From Actinomycetospora sp. (lineage in GTDB: Bacteria > Actinomycetota > Actinomycetes > Mycobacteriales > Pseudonocardiaceae): 50,221 nt of DNA. The translations under genes and the position numbers were made by a program. The stretch's first letter is position 1. Each line of letters begins with the position of its first letter. Under the pieces are notes generated by a model. That model worked only from the letters and a program-made list of their open reading frames with translations, ran no database searches and was not told the DNA's origin. Positions 33,769 through 42,955 of the stretch are shown in pieces. The stretch spans positions 1 through 50,221 of the forward strand of contig JAQSWW010000019.1 in assembly GCA_029266415.1 (NCBI GenBank). Reading direction: 5' to 3'.

Positions 33769-34128
33769 GTGGCGGACGAGCGGTCCGACGAGCGGGCGAC
33801 GACGTCGGTGGACGGTGCGACGGGCGGTCGTCCGGGGGCCGAGACCCCGACGGGTGAACCCGAAAGGGACCCGCGTGTCGTCGTCCTCGTGCGGGCGCAC
33901 TGCCGGACCTGCGACCGGATGGAGGGCGTGGTGCGCGAGATCTGCGGGCTGGCCGGCGAGGAGCACCTCGTCGTCGACGTCGACGGCCCGGGGGTCGACC
34001 CGGAGTGGCGTGCGGAGTACGGCGACCGCATCCCCGTCACGCTGGTGGACGGCGTCGAGGTGGGGTCCTGGCGCCTCGAGCCGGACGACCTCGTGCGCGC
34101 GCTCGCGGCCGGCGGGGAGCAGCGGTGA
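33769..34128 (+). CDS. Glutaredoxin family protein (DUF836-like)
   Basis: A 119-residue thioredoxin-fold protein with VVVLVRAHCRTCDRMEGVVR, a C-x-x-C redox pair, then EEHLVVDVDGPGVDPEWRAE, GDRIPVTLVDGVEVGSWRLE (cis-Pro and GV-E motif) and DDLVRALAA. This matches the glutaredoxin-like protein that precedes hemA in actinobacteria (Rv0508 position). The first roughly 40 residues are a disordered Arg/Glu/Gly-rich extension. GTG 33769 lies 11 nt after GGAGGGGG. It overlaps the next gene (GTGA). The 240-nt region between 33521 and 33768, divergent to the sigma gene, holds no other gene. Confidence 0.87.
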   Translation: MADERSDERATTSVDGATGGRPGAETPTGEPERDPRVVVLVRAHCRTCDRMEGVVREICGLAGEEHLVVDVDGPGVDPEWRAEYGDRIPVTLVDGVEVGSWRLEPDDLVRALAAGGEQR

Positions 34129-34712
34129 CCGCGCCCGCCCCGGCCGACGTGCCGATCCTGCAGACCGCCTCCTCGCTGGTCGAGCTCACCGCCGACACCT
34201 ACGCGTCCCTGCAGGCGCTGCCCTTCGGCGGCGGGTCCTCGGCGCTCGCCCCCGTCCGCGACCTCCTGGCCTCCGGGGTCGAGGCCCTGGGTCGCGCGCG
34301 CACCGACCTGGCCGCGGCGACGCGGGACGCCGGCGGGCGCGTGCAGACGGCCCCGGACCCGAAGTACGCCCCCGTCGTCGAGCAGGCGCTGCCCACCGTC
34401 CGCGGCCCCGGTGACGTCGTCGGTCTCGCCCTGACCCTCGAGGACGTGCTCGCCCAGACGCTGGTCCGCGACGTCGTCGAGCTGTCCGTGCCCGAGGTGC
34501 GGCGCACCGTCGCCGGGCACGCCGCAAACTCGGCGCGGCGCAAGGCCCTGCTGCTGACCCTCCAGACGCTGCTCGCCACCGGGCGCGCCGAGCTGGTGGC
34601 CGTGCCCCCGGACCTGCTCGCGCTGCCCCCGGCAGCGGGCACCGTGGGGTTCCCGGACGTCCTCTTCCCCACGGAGAAGGCGTCGCCGGCCGACGAGGGG
34701 GCCGTGCGATGA
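34125..34712 (+). CDS. Ferritin-like domain protein, apparently without full metal site
   Basis: A 195-residue helical protein: LQTASSLVELTADTYASLQA, LPFGGGSSALAPVRDLLASG, RVQTAPDPKYAPVVEQALPT, VVGLALTLEDVLAQTLVRDV, and a C-terminal TVGFPDVLFPTEKASPADEG. This matches the ferritin-like (Ferritin_2 type) proteins of actinobacteria, but the helix that usually contributes a Glu/His metal ligand pair reads VRRTVAGHAANSARRKALLL, so diiron binding is doubtful. There is no signal peptide. It is translationally coupled on both sides (GTGA with the glutaredoxin, ATGA with the Tat lipoprotein). Function unknown. Confidence 0.6.
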   Translation: MTAPAPADVPILQTASSLVELTADTYASLQALPFGGGSSALAPVRDLLASGVEALGRARTDLAAATRDAGGRVQTAPDPKYAPVVEQALPTVRGPGDVVGLALTLEDVLAQTLVRDVVELSVPEVRRTVAGHAANSARRKALLLTLQTLLATGRAELVAVPPDLLALPPAAGTVGFPDVLFPTEKASPADEGAVR

Positions 34713-35221
34713 CCGACCGTGCGATGAGCAGGGGCCTGGCCCGGCGCCGCTTCCTCGCCGGGCTCGGGGCGCTCGCGGGTGCCGCCGCGCTGGCCGCGTG
34801 CAGCGACGCCGCCCCCGGATCCGCCCCGCCGCCCCCGGGCCCCGGCGCGCCGGGCGGGCCCGCGCCCACCACGACCACCACGCCCGCGGCCCCGGCCTAC
34901 ACCGGGGAGGCGGCGCTGCTCGCCCTGGGCGCCGCGGTGTCCGGGCTCGCGGGCGACCTGCTGCTGCAGCAGCGCCTCGACGCCGCGCTCGCGCCGGTCG
35001 ACCTCCTGGGGCTCGCCGCCGACGTCACCGCCACGGCCGCGGCCACCCTGATCGCCGTCACCGGCGGGCTCACGCAGCCGGCCGCGGTGACGCTCGCGGC
35101 GGGCGCCGCGCCCGTCGCGGCGATGCACGGCGCCACCGCCGGCTTCCTGCTCGGGCGGCCGCCCACCGCGCCGGCGGACCCCACCGCCGGAGCGCTGGGC
35201 ACCGACGCGCTCACGGTCTGA
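34709..35221 (+). CDS. Tat-exported lipoprotein with ferritin-like helices
   Basis: A 170-residue protein with a twin-arginine signal (LARRRFLAGLGALAGAAALA) ending in the lipobox LAAC, then a Pro/Thr-rich linker. The mature part is Ala/Leu-rich helices (EAALLALGAAVSGLAGDLLL, VDLLGLAADVTATAAATLIA) with almost no charged residues that could bind metal. It overlaps the preceding ferritin-like gene by 4 nt (ATGA) and the pair looks like a cytosolic/exported duplication. It may depend on Tat because it folds before export. Function unknown; downstream is rex. Confidence 0.7.
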   Translation: MTDRAMSRGLARRRFLAGLGALAGAAALAACSDAAPGSAPPPPGPGAPGGPAPTTTTTPAAPAYTGEAALLALGAAVSGLAGDLLLQQRLDAALAPVDLLGLAADVTATAAATLIAVTGGLTQPAAVTLAAGAAPVAAMHGATAGFLLGRPPTAPADPTAGALGTDALTV

Positions 35222-35416
35222 GGCGGTCGGACGGCCGGACGGCGCACCGGGGATGCCGGGTACCGCGTAGTGCTGCTCCGTCCGTGGCCGACGACGGCGG
35301 CCCGCCGCGCCGACTGGCAGACTGGGGGCCACCGCCGGTCGGGACACGATCCGGCGCGGTCCGTCCGCGGGTGCGTGGGGTGGTCGAGCCCACGGCCGGT
35401 GCGGTCCGCGGCGATT

Positions 35417-35444
35417 TTGTGCGTGCGTTCACGAGCGCTAGCGT
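35417..35444 (+). promoter_or_regulatory. Rex operator overlapping the rex-hemACD promoter
   Basis: TTGTGCGTGCGTTCACGA (35417-35434) matches 11 of the 14 fixed positions of the Rex operator TTGTGAAnnnnTTCACAA. TTGTGC in it also fits a -35 box, 16 nt before TAGCGT (35439-35444) as -10. Rex binding would therefore block the promoter, giving redox-controlled autoregulation. The rest of 35222-35571 is leader, about 120 nt, with no gene seen. Confidence 0.65.
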
Positions 35445-35571
35445 TGACCGGACCCGATCCAGGGACGTGCGCCGGTGGACGACTCCCGTGTCCCGGGCAC
35501 CCCTGGGTGCGCGGATGTCCACCACCAGGCCGCGTGGGCAGCGTGAGAGGCACGACAGGAGGCGCCGGGAA

Positions 35572-36378
35572 GTGACGGTCGATCGCGGCACCCGCCCCAC
35601 CCGGCGTGCGGTGCCCTCGACCCGGACGCCCGGGGAGCAGCTCGCGACCGCCGTCCCGGGTGAGGTGGGCGACACCGCGCGCCCCGTCCCCGCCGCCACC
35701 GTGGCCCGCCTGGCCGTCTACCTGCGCGTGCTCACGACGCTGCTCGGCGAGGGCCGGGGTGTGGTGTCCAGCGAGGAGCTCGCGGCCGCCGCGGGCGTGA
35801 ACTCGGCGAAGCTGCGCAAGGACCTCTCGCACATCGGCTCCTCCGGGGTGCGCGGGGTCGGCTACGACGTCTCCCGGCTCACCGCCGAGGTCGAGGCCAC
35901 CCTCGGGCTGACCCGGCCGCACGCCGTGGCGCTGGTCGGCGTCGGCAACCTCGGGCACGCGCTCGCGGGCTACGGCGGGTTCGCCCAGCGGGGCTTCCCC
36001 GTGGCCGCGCTCTTCGACGTCGACCCCGCGCTGGTCGGCACCGAGATCGACGGGGTCGAGGTGGAGCACGCCGCCGAGATCCCCCGGGTGTGCGCGGAGC
36101 GCGGGGTGACCATCGGCGTGGTGGCCACGCCCGCCGCGGCCGCCCAGGAGGTGTGCGACCACCTCGTCGCCGCCGGCGTCCGCAGCATCCTGAACTTCGC
36201 CCCCACGGTGCTGGCGGTGCCCGCCGGCGTGGAGGTGCGCAAGGTCGACCTGGCCGTGGAGATGCAGGTGCTCTCGTTCCACGTGGCCCGCCGGCACGGT
36301 TCGGTGCCGGCCGCGGGGCACGCCCCCGCCACCCCGGGGACGACCGCGACGACCCCGCGAGAGGCGGTCACCCGATGA
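35572..36378 (+). CDS. rex: Redox-sensing transcriptional repressor Rex
   Basis: A 268-residue Rex protein. After a roughly 40-residue disordered head, the winged helix is [40 protein letters not shown] and [19 protein letters not shown]. The Rossmann domain has [20 protein letters not shown] and [15 protein letters not shown], and the C-terminal domain-swapped helix is in [20 protein letters not shown]. Rex senses the NADH/NAD+ ratio and represses respiratory and heme genes. GTG 35572 is chosen because AGGAGG (35557-35562) precedes it; an ATG at 35515 is in frame but without a ribosome binding site. It overlaps hemA (ATGA). Confidence 0.95.
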   Translation: MTVDRGTRPTRRAVPSTRTPGEQLATAVPGEVGDTARPVPAATVARLAVYLRVLTTLLGEGRGVVSSEELAAAAGVNSAKLRKDLSHIGSSGVRGVGYDVSRLTAEVEATLGLTRPHAVALVGVGNLGHALAGYGGFAQRGFPVAALFDVDPALVGTEIDGVEVEHAAEIPRVCAERGVTIGVVATPAAAAQEVCDHLVAAGVRSILNFAPTVLAVPAGVEVRKVDLAVEMQVLSFHVARRHGSVPAAGHAPATPGTTATTPREAVTR

Positions 36379-37799
36379 GCCTGCTGCTGGTCGGCGTCTC
36401 GCACCGCACCGCCGAGGTGTCGGTGCTCGAGCGCGTCACCGTGTCCCCCGACGACACCCGCAAGGTCCTCGACGACCTGCTCACCGGCGAGCACGTCACC
36501 GAGGCGATGCTCGTCTCCACCTGCAACCGCGTCGAGATCTACGCGGTGGTCGAGACCTTCCACGGCGGGCTGACCGAGGTCACCGACGTCCTCGCGCGCC
36601 ACGCGCACGCCGAGGTCTCCGACCTCACCGACCACCTCTACGTGCACTACGCGGGTTCCGCGGTGGAGCACCTGTTCTCCGTGGCCGCGGGCCTGGACTC
36701 GATGGTGGTGGGCGAGGCCCAGATCCTCGGCCAGCTGCGCGCCGCCTACGCCGACGCCCGCGAGCTGGGCACGGCCGGTCGCGTGCTGCACGAGCTGGCC
36801 CAGCAGGCGCTGCGGGTCGGCAAGCGGGCGCACGCCGAGACCGGCATCGACGCCGCCGGCGCCTCGGTGGTCAGCGAGGCCCTCGCCGACGCCGAGCGGG
36901 CGCTGGGGGGCCTCGGCGGCCGCCGCGCCCTCGTGGTCGGCGCCGGGTCCATGGGCGCCCTGAGCGCCGCGCACCTGCGCCGCGGCGGCGTCGGCGAGAT
37001 CGTCCTGGCCAACCGTTCCGAGGAGAACGCGGAGCGCCTGGCCGTGGCCCTGCGCGCCGAGGGCGTCACCGCGCGCGCCGCGGGCCTCGAGGCCCTGCCC
37101 GCGGAGATCGCCGCCGCCGACGTGGTCGTCGCCTGCACGGGCGCGATCGGCACCGTGGTGGGGCTCGACGACGTGCGCGAGGGGCTCGCCGGGCGCGACA
37201 CCACCGCGAGCCCGCTCGTCGTGTGTGACCTGGGCCTGCCCCGCGACGTCGACGCCCGCGTCGGCGCCCTCGACGGCGTCACCGTCGTCGACCTCGCGGC
37301 CCTGGGCGAGCGGCTGGGCTCGGCGAGCGCCGGGCGCGCCGTCGAGGAGGCGCGCGCGGTCGTCGCCGAGGAGGTGCGCGCCTACTTCGCGGCGCAGCGC
37401 ACCGCCGAGGTCGCGCCCACCGTGACCGCGTTGCGCCGCCGAGCCGCCGAGGTGGTGGACGCCGAGCTGCTGCGCCTGGCCGGGCGCCTGCCCGACCTCG
37501 ACGAGCGGGCGCGCGACGAGGTCGCCCAGAGCGTGCGCCGCGTGGTCGACAAGCTGCTCCACACCCCGACCGTGCAGGTCAAGCGCCTGGCCCAGTCGCC
37601 CGGCGGCGATACCTACGCCGAGGCGCTGCGCGAGCTCTTCGAGCTCGACCCGCAGACCCCGGCCGTGCTGGCGGCCACCGAGACCATCGCCAGCGTCGAG
37701 CCCGGCGACCCGGTCGACCAGGCACTGGCCGTCGACACGCGCAGCGACGCGCAGCGGAGCGGAGCCGGCGCCCGGGGCACGGCCGGGGGACGGCGGTGA
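36375..37799 (+). CDS. hemA: Glutamyl-tRNA reductase
   Basis: A 474-residue GluTR, the first committed step of the C5 pathway: reduction of glutamyl-tRNA(Glu) to glutamate-1-semialdehyde with NADPH. Catalytic Cys50 is in [55 protein letters not shown] (nucleotide site) and the dimerisation domain ([20 protein letters not shown]) are all present. The last ten or so residues include [10 protein letters not shown], encoded by a dispersed 30-bp repeat shared with the start of proC. ATG 36375 overlaps the rex stop, and the stop overlaps hemC (GTGA), so rex-hemA-hemC are translationally coupled. Confidence 0.97.
   Translation: MSLLLVGVSHRTAEVSVLERVTVSPDDTRKVLDDLLTGEHVTEAMLVSTCNRVEIYAVVETFHGGLTEVTDVLARHAHAEVSDLTDHLYVHYAGSAVEHLFSVAAGLDSMVVGEAQILGQLRAAYADARELGTAGRVLHELAQQALRVGKRAHAETGIDAAGASVVSEALADAERALGGLGGRRALVVGAGSMGALSAAHLRRGGVGEIVLANRSEENAERLAVALRAEGVTARAAGLEALPAEIAAADVVVACTGAIGTVVGLDDVREGLAGRDTTASPLVVCDLGLPRDVDARVGALDGVTVVDLAALGERLGSASAGRAVEEARAVVAEEVRAYFAAQRTAEVAPTVTALRRRAAEVVDAELLRLAGRLPDLDERARDEVAQSVRRVVDKLLHTPTVQVKRLAQSPGGDTYAEALRELFELDPQTPAVLAATETIASVEPGDPVDQALAVDTRSDAQRSGAGARGTAGGRR
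37743..37772 (+). repeat. Copy B of a 30-bp dispersed repeat (also 25791-25820)
   Basis: 29 of 30 bases are the same as 25791-25820, in the same translational frame, at the very end of hemA. Shorter versions of its core (CGGAGCGGAGC) occur near the 3' end of hemC (about 38751) and the 5' end of the phosphatase gene at 44284. Confidence 0.85.
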
Positions 37800-38806
37800 C
37801 CGCCGTGGTGGGGAGCACCGGAGCGCTCACCGGGTCCGGCGCGCGCACCGTCCGCATCGGCACCCGGGCGAGCCTGCTCGCCCGGACCCAGACCGACATC
37901 GTGGCCTCGGCGCTCAGCGCGGCCGGGGCGACGGTCGAGATCGTCACGATCTCGACGTCGGGCGACCGCAGCCAGGCCGCGGGCACGCCGATCGCACAGA
38001 CCGGCGTGGGCGTCTTCGTCACCGCCCTGCGCGAAGCGCTGCTGGCCGACGAGATCGACGTCGCCGTGCACTCCTACAAGGACCTGCCGACCGCCGGCGT
38101 GCCCGGGCTCGTGCTCGCGGCCGTCCCGGCCCGGGAGGACCCGCGGGACGCGCTGGTCGCCCGCGACGGGATGGTGCTCGGCGAGCTGCCGCCCGGCGCG
38201 GTGCTGGGCACCGGGTCGCCGCGGCGCATCGCGCAGATCGGCGCGCTCGGGCTGGGCCTCGAGATCGTGCCGATCCGGGGCAACGTCGACACCCGCATCG
38301 GCAAGGTGACCCGCGGCGAGCTCGACGGGGTCGTGCTCGCCCGCGCCGGGCTGGCCCGCCTGGGCCGGGTCGGCGAGGTCACCGAGGTCCTCGACCCCCT
38401 GCAGGTGCTGCCCGCGCCGGCGCAGGGCGCGCTCGCCTGCGAGTGCCGCGCGGAGGACGAGCCGCTCGCGGCGCTCCTGCGCGAGACGCTGCACGACGCC
38501 GGCGTCGCGACGGCGGTGACCGCCGAGCGCGCCGTGCTCGCCGGCCTCGGCTCGCCGTGCAACGCGCCCGTCGGGGCGCTCGCGGAGATCGTCGAGGACC
38601 TGGACGACGACGGCCACGTCGTCGAACGGCTGTCGCTGCGCGCGATGGCCACCACCGCGGACGGCGCGCTGGTGCGCGCCTCCGCCACCGGAGAGACCGA
38701 GGACGCCGAGCGGATCGGCCGCGAGCTGGCCGACGAGCTGATCGCCGACGGAGCGGAGCCGAAGGGGACCGTCGCCGACGACGTCCCGCGCCCGCCCGCG
38801 CACTGA
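37796..38806 (+). CDS. hemC: Hydroxymethylbilane synthase (porphobilinogen deaminase)
   Basis: A 336-residue enzyme that joins four porphobilinogen units into hydroxymethylbilane. Visible: [40 protein letters not shown] (substrate-binding region), [40 protein letters not shown], and [20 protein letters not shown]. The dipyrromethane cofactor should attach to Cys255 in [16 protein letters not shown] 37796 overlaps the hemA stop. A 23-nt gap separates it from hemD. Confidence 0.97.
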   Translation: MTAVVGSTGALTGSGARTVRIGTRASLLARTQTDIVASALSAAGATVEIVTISTSGDRSQAAGTPIAQTGVGVFVTALREALLADEIDVAVHSYKDLPTAGVPGLVLAAVPAREDPRDALVARDGMVLGELPPGAVLGTGSPRRIAQIGALGLGLEIVPIRGNVDTRIGKVTRGELDGVVLARAGLARLGRVGEVTEVLDPLQVLPAPAQGALACECRAEDEPLAALLRETLHDAGVATAVTAERAVLAGLGSPCNAPVGALAEIVEDLDDDGHVVERLSLRAMATTADGALVRASATGETEDAERIGRELADELIADGAEPKGTVADDVPRPPAH

Positions 38807-38829
38807 ACACCACGATGGGAACGGAAGAC

Positions 38830-40476
38830 ATGACAGCACCCTCGACGACCGCCGGCCGGGTCGCCTTCGTCGGCAGCGGACCCGGGGACCCCGGCCTGCT
38901 GACCGTGCGTGCCCGCGACGCCCTCGCCGCCGCCACGCTCGTCGTGGCCGACCGCGGCGTCCCCGCGGACGTCCTCGGCCTGCTGCCGGCGTCGACGACG
39001 GTGCGCCCGGTCGGGCAGGCCGGCGACGACCCGGCGGCCGGTGGTCCCGCCACCGACGCCGTCGTCGCGCCCGGCTTCGCCGCCGACGACCCCACAGCGG
39101 CCGGTGCCGGCCCCGCGCCCGCGGACCCGGAGACCCTGGCCCGCACCGTGGTCGAGGAGGCCCGCAGCGGCGCCTCGGTGGTGCGCCTGTGCGTGGGCGA
39201 CCCGCTGGTGCGCCCCGACGTGGTCACCGAGGTCCGCGCCGTCGCCGCGGCCGGGGTGCCGTTCGACGTCGTGCCCGGTATGCCGGCCGACACCGCGGTG
39301 CCCACCTACGCCGGCGTCGCGCTCGGCCCGGCCCACACCGCGGTCGACCTCACCGCCGGCGAGGCCGTCGACTGGGCCGCGCTCTCCGTCGCCCCAGGAC
39401 CGCTGGTCCTGCAGGCCGCCGCCGCCGACCTCGCGGGTGCCTCGGCGCACCTCGTCGAGAACGGCTGGAAGCCCGGTACCCCCGCGCTCGTCACCGCCGG
39501 CGGCACGGGCTCGCGCCAGCGCACGGTCGAGACCAGCCTGGACAAGCTCGCCGCCGACTCCGGCGACCTCGAGGGCCCGCTCGTGGTGACCCTCGGCGAC
39601 GCCGTCACCGACCGCGCCACGCTCTCCTGGTGGGAGTCGCGCGCGCTCTACGGCTGGCGCGTGCTCGTGCCCCGCACCAAGGACCAGGCCGGCGCGATGA
39701 GCGACCGCCTGCGCGTCCACGGCGCGGTGCCCGAGGAGGTGCCGACCATCGCCGTCGAACCCCCGCGCTCGCCGGCCCAGATGGAGCGCGCGGTCAAGGG
39801 CCTGGTCGACGGGCGCTACCAGTGGGTCGTGTTCACCTCGGCCAACGCCGTGCGCGCGGTGTGGGAGAAGTTCGCCGAGTTCGGGCTCGACGCCCGCGCG
39901 TTCTCCGGCGTCAAGATCGCCTGCGTCGGCGAGGCCACCGCGGACACCGTGCGCGCCTTCGGCGTGCACCCCGAGCTCGTCCCCGGCGACGAGACCGAGC
40001 AGTCGTCCGAGGGCCTGCTCGAGGTCTTCCCGCCGCACGACGACGTCCTCGACCCCGTGGACCGCGTGCTCCTGCCGCGCGCCGACATCGCCACCGAGAC
40101 CCTCGCCGAGGGCCTGCAGCAGCGCGGCTGGGAGATCGACGACATCACCGCGTACCGCACGGTGCGCGCCGCCCCGCCGCCCGCGCCGGTGCGCGAGGCG
40201 ATCAAGACCGGCGGGTTCGACGCGGTCTGCTTCACCTCGTCGTCGACGGTGCGCAACCTCGTCGGGATCGCCGGCAAGCCGCACGCCCGCACGATCGTGG
40301 CCTGCATCGGCCCGAAGACGGCGGAGACCGCGGCGGAGTTCGGACTGCGCGTCGACGTCAAGCCCGACGTCGCCGAGGTGCCCGCGCTGGTCGAGGCCCT
40401 GGCGTCCCACGCGGCGAAGCTGCGTTCCGAGGGCGCCCTGCCCCCGCCGCGCAAGACGAAGGCCCGCAAGCGCTAG
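38830..40476 (+). CDS. hemD: Uroporphyrinogen-III synthase fused to a tetrapyrrole-methyltransferase-like domain
   Basis: A 548-residue two-domain protein. Residues about 10-250 resemble a SAM-dependent uroporphyrinogen methyltransferase ([60 protein letters not shown]). Residues about 270-530 form HemD ([74 protein letters not shown]). HemD closes hydroxymethylbilane to uroporphyrinogen III. The methyltransferase half deviates at several conserved spots, so siroheme activity is uncertain. ATG 38830 has GGGAA 8 nt upstream; ATG 38815, five codons earlier, is also possible. A perfect 18-bp hairpin follows the stop. Confidence 0.93.
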   Translation: MTAPSTTAGRVAFVGSGPGDPGLLTVRARDALAAATLVVADRGVPADVLGLLPASTTVRPVGQAGDDPAAGGPATDAVVAPGFAADDPTAAGAGPAPADPETLARTVVEEARSGASVVRLCVGDPLVRPDVVTEVRAVAAAGVPFDVVPGMPADTAVPTYAGVALGPAHTAVDLTAGEAVDWAALSVAPGPLVLQAAAADLAGASAHLVENGWKPGTPALVTAGGTGSRQRTVETSLDKLAADSGDLEGPLVVTLGDAVTDRATLSWWESRALYGWRVLVPRTKDQAGAMSDRLRVHGAVPEEVPTIAVEPPRSPAQMERAVKGLVDGRYQWVVFTSANAVRAVWEKFAEFGLDARAFSGVKIACVGEATADTVRAFGVHPELVPGDETEQSSEGLLEVFPPHDDVLDPVDRVLLPRADIATETLAEGLQQRGWEIDDITAYRTVRAAPPPAPVREAIKTGGFDAVCFTSSSTVRNLVGIAGKPHARTIVACIGPKTAETAAEFGLRVDVKPDVAEVPALVEALASHAAKLRSEGALPPPRKTKARKR

Positions 40477-40492
40477 TTTGCGCTACGCGCTC

Positions 40493-40532
40493 GTGAGCGC
40501 TTTCCCGTGCCGGAGCACGGGAAAGCGCTCAC
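40493..40532 (+). terminator. Perfect 18-bp palindromic hairpin between hemD and hemB
   Basis: GTGAGCGCTTTCCCGTGC (40493-40510), loop CGGA, GCACGGGAAAGCGCTCAC (40515-40532). All 18 pairs are Watson-Crick. It starts 16 nt after the hemD stop and ends 6 nt before the hemB ribosome binding site. It would work as a terminator in either direction without a T-run, and could also affect access to the hemB ribosome binding site. Confidence 0.75.
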
Positions 40533-40552
40533 ACGTCCGGAGGACAAACGCC

Positions 40553-41527
40553 GTGTTCCCCACCGACCGTCCCCGCCGGCTCCGGGCCACGCCAGGCCTG
40601 CGCCGGCTCGTCGCCGAGACCGACGTGCGCCCGCGGCACCTGGTCCTGCCCGTGTTCGTCGCCGAGGGCCTGGACGCCCCGAAGCCGATCACGTCGATGC
40701 CCGGGGTCGTCCAGCACACCCGCGACTCCCTGCGCAAGGCGGCGGCCGAGGCCGCGGCGGCCGGGGTCGGCGGGATCATGCTGTTCGGCGTCCCGGCACG
40801 GCGCGACGCGGTCGGTTCCGGGGCCACCGACCCCGAGGGCATCCTCAACGTCGCGCTGCGCGACGTGCGCTCCGAGGTCGGCGACGCGCTGCCGGTCATG
40901 GCCGACACGTGCCTCGACGAGTTCACCGACCACGGCCACTGCGGCGTGCTCGACGACCACGGCGGCGTCGACAACGACGCGACGCTGCCGATCTACGGCG
41001 AGATGGCGGTGGCCCAGGCCGCGGCCGGCGCCCACGTCGTGGCCCCGAGCGGGATGATGGACGGCCAGGTCGGCGTCATCCGCCGCGCCCTCGACGAGGC
41101 CGGCCACCGCGACACCGCGATCCTCGCCTACTCGGCCAAGTACGCCAGCGCCTTCTACGGCCCGTTCCGCGAGGCCGTCGACTCGCAGCTGCAGGGTGAC
41201 CGCCGCACCTACCAGCAGGACCCCGGCAACGCCCGCGAGGCCGCGCGCGAGGTGGCCCTGGACCTCGACGAGGGCGCGGACATGGTGATGGTGAAGCCGG
41301 CCATGTCCTACCTGGACGTCCTGCGCCGTGTCGCCGACTCCGCCGACGTACCCGTCGCGGCGTACCAGGTGTCCGGGGAGTACGCGATGATCTCCACCGC
41401 GGTCGAGCGGGGCTGGCTCGACCGCGAGCGCACGATCCTCGAGTCGCTCACCGCGATCCGCCGGGCCGGCGCCGACGTCGTCCTCACCTACTGGGCCGCC
41501 GAGGCCACGGCCTGGCTGGACCGCTGA
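40553..41527 (+). CDS. hemB: Delta-aminolevulinic acid dehydratase (porphobilinogen synthase)
   Basis: A 324-residue ALAD that condenses two 5-aminolevulinate molecules to porphobilinogen. Motifs: [60 protein letters not shown] (a metal-binding region with only part of the zinc cysteine triad, so Mg-type or mixed), [37 protein letters not shown] (Schiff-base Lys) and [15 protein letters not shown] (second active-site Lys). GTG 40553 follows GGAGG (40539-40543) by 9 nt and is preferred to the longer frame from 40478, which would run through the hairpin. Confidence 0.96.
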   Translation: MFPTDRPRRLRATPGLRRLVAETDVRPRHLVLPVFVAEGLDAPKPITSMPGVVQHTRDSLRKAAAEAAAAGVGGIMLFGVPARRDAVGSGATDPEGILNVALRDVRSEVGDALPVMADTCLDEFTDHGHCGVLDDHGGVDNDATLPIYGEMAVAQAAAGAHVVAPSGMMDGQVGVIRRALDEAGHRDTAILAYSAKYASAFYGPFREAVDSQLQGDRRTYQQDPGNAREAAREVALDLDEGADMVMVKPAMSYLDVLRRVADSADVPVAAYQVSGEYAMISTAVERGWLDRERTILESLTAIRRAGADVVLTYWAAEATAWLDR

Positions 41528-41529
41528 CC

Positions 41530-41961
41530 GTGAGCGAGCGAGCCGGGGACCGCGCCACGGTCACGCCGCCGCGGGAGGAGCCGGGACGCCCGGGCGTCGT
41601 CACGGCCGCGGTCGTGCTGTGGACGGTCCTGGGCGTCCTCATGATCGGCACCGCGCTGCTGTTCGCCTTCGGGCTGCTGGTCGGCGTCCCCGACCCGGAG
41701 ACCAGCACGCTCGCGGTGGTCGCCGCGATGGTCGTGCTCGCGGCGGGCGGTGTCGGCACCGTGGTCTCGGCGCGCCGGCTCGCCGGCGGGTCGCGCGCCG
41801 CGCGGGCGGGCCTCACCGTGCTCGGCGCGGTGCTCGCCGTCGCCGGGCTCGTCCAGGTCACGTTCCTCGGGGTCGGCGGCGTCTGGTTCGTCGCGTTCGT
41901 CGTCGGGGCGGTGCTGTTGCACCTGCCCGCCGCGCGGGCGTGGTTCGGGCGGCGGGAGTGA
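41530..41961 (+). CDS. Four-helix membrane protein, hypothetical
   Basis: A 143-residue protein with about four transmembrane helices: VVTAAVVLWTVLGVLMIGTA, LLFAFGLLVG, TLAVVAAMVVLAAGGVGTVV, and GLTVLGAVLAVAGLVQVTFL followed by VWFVAFVVGAVLLHLPAARA. GTG 41530 is 3 nt after the hemB stop. The stop overlaps the next gene (GTGA). I do not recognise the family. It forms a run of three small coupled membrane genes between hemB and hemL. Confidence 0.75.
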   Translation: MSERAGDRATVTPPREEPGRPGVVTAAVVLWTVLGVLMIGTALLFAFGLLVGVPDPETSTLAVVAAMVVLAAGGVGTVVSARRLAGGSRAARAGLTVLGAVLAVAGLVQVTFLGVGGVWFVAFVVGAVLLHLPAARAWFGRRE

Positions 41962-42425
41962 GCGCGGAGCCCGTCGAGGCCGAGCCCGTCCTCTACGCCG
42001 AGTCCGGGTCGCGGCCCTGGGTGCTGCTGTTCGGCCCGCTGCTCGCCCTCGCCGGCATCGGTCTCGAGAGCCTGGCGCCGGGCGGGGCGTCGGTGCCCCT
42101 GTGGCTCGGGGTCGGCCTGCTGGTGTTCCTCTACACGCTCGTGCTCGTGCGCAGCCGCCGGCGCTTCCTGCGCGTGGAGCTCACCGCGTCGACGCTCGTC
42201 CAGGGCGGCACCCGGCTCCCGACGTCGCAGGTCAGCGGGCTGCGCCCCGCCGACGAGGACCACCACGGCATCCGCGTGCTGGGCGACGGCCCGGTGGTGC
42301 CGCGCCGGCACGGGCCGGTCGTGCTGCGCCTGAGCGACGGGACCCGGGCGGTGGCGTGGGCCCGCGACGCCGACGGGCTGCGCCGCGCGCTGGAGGACCT
42401 GCTGCGCACGCGGGCCACGTCGTGA
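41958..42425 (+). CDS. DUF3093-like small membrane protein
   Basis: A 155-residue protein. Two helices (WVLLFGPLLALAGIGLESLA and VPLWLGVGLLVFLYTLVLVR) lie after a short acidic head (VSAEPVEAEPVLYAESGSRP), then a soluble domain RRRFLRVELTASTLVQGGTR, VVLRLSDGTRAVAWARDADG and a final helix LRRALEDLLRT. This resembles actinobacterial DUF3093 proteins (head, paired helices, PH-like domain), though not with certainty. It overlaps both neighbours by 4 nt (GTGA), so the three genes form one translational unit. Confidence 0.65.
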   Translation: MSAEPVEAEPVLYAESGSRPWVLLFGPLLALAGIGLESLAPGGASVPLWLGVGLLVFLYTLVLVRSRRRFLRVELTASTLVQGGTRLPTSQVSGLRPADEDHHGIRVLGDGPVVPRRHGPVVLRLSDGTRAVAWARDADGLRRALEDLLRTRATS

Positions 42426-42778
42426 GCGATCGCCCCCGTCGCGCCGCCCTGCTGCTCGCGGCGGTGACGGTCCTGCTCGCCGTCGGCGCGGCGGTGCTGC
42501 TGGCGGCCGGTGTCGAGGTGCGCGAGACCACCGGGGGCCTGCTCGTCACGCCCTACCGCCAGCTGCACCTCGTCGGCGGGTACCTGGTCGCCGGCACGGT
42601 CGCGGGCGTCGCCGCGGTGCTCACGGGCATGAGCGCCGTGGCGGCCCTCCGGCGGGCCCGGCGCGCGCCGGCGGTGCGGCCCCCGGGCAGGGACGCCGCC
42701 CCACCGACGGTCGGGGCAGACCCCGGAGCCGACCCCGCCCACGCCGCGAGCTCGCCGGGGTCCGATCGCCGAGAGTGA
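42422..42778 (+). CDS. Two-helix membrane protein, hypothetical
   Basis: A 118-residue protein with helices AALLLAAVTVLLAVGAAVLL and LVGGYLVAGTVAGVAAVLTG separated by the extracytoplasmic segment VEVRETTGGLLVTPYRQLH, and a polar C-terminal tail of about 40 residues rich in Pro, Ala and Asp. GTG 42422 overlaps the upstream stop. It is the last gene of the small membrane trio; a hairpin begins 4 nt after its stop. Family not recognised. Confidence 0.7.
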   Translation: MSDRPRRAALLLAAVTVLLAVGAAVLLAAGVEVRETTGGLLVTPYRQLHLVGGYLVAGTVAGVAAVLTGMSAVAALRRARRAPAVRPPGRDAAPPTVGADPGADPAHAASSPGSDRRE

Positions 42779-42781
42779 TCG

Positions 42782-42802
42782 CCGGCCCGTCCTGCGGGCC
42801 GG
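42782..42802 (+). terminator. Terminator after the membrane-protein trio
   Basis: CCGGCCCG (42782-42789), loop TCCTG, CGGGCCGG (42795-42802), 4 nt after the stop. The remaining 150 nt up to hemL contain no gene. Confidence 0.6.
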
Positions 42803-42955
42803 TCGGGCCCACCGCCCCTGCATCGCGGCCCTCGGCCCGCCGCCGGCCGGGACGTTGCCGGGCTGACCAACACCGACACGGGGCGGGGCACGGGGAGGGG
42901 CGCGCCACGCGCCCGGCCACGGCGCGGTCGACGCGCGGCTGGGAGACTGGGCCCC

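Noticed and set aside
33399-34520. Upstream extension of the sigma factor frame
   Set aside because: Beyond GTG 33398 the frame runs antisense through the glutaredoxin and ferritin-like genes and loses coding bias.
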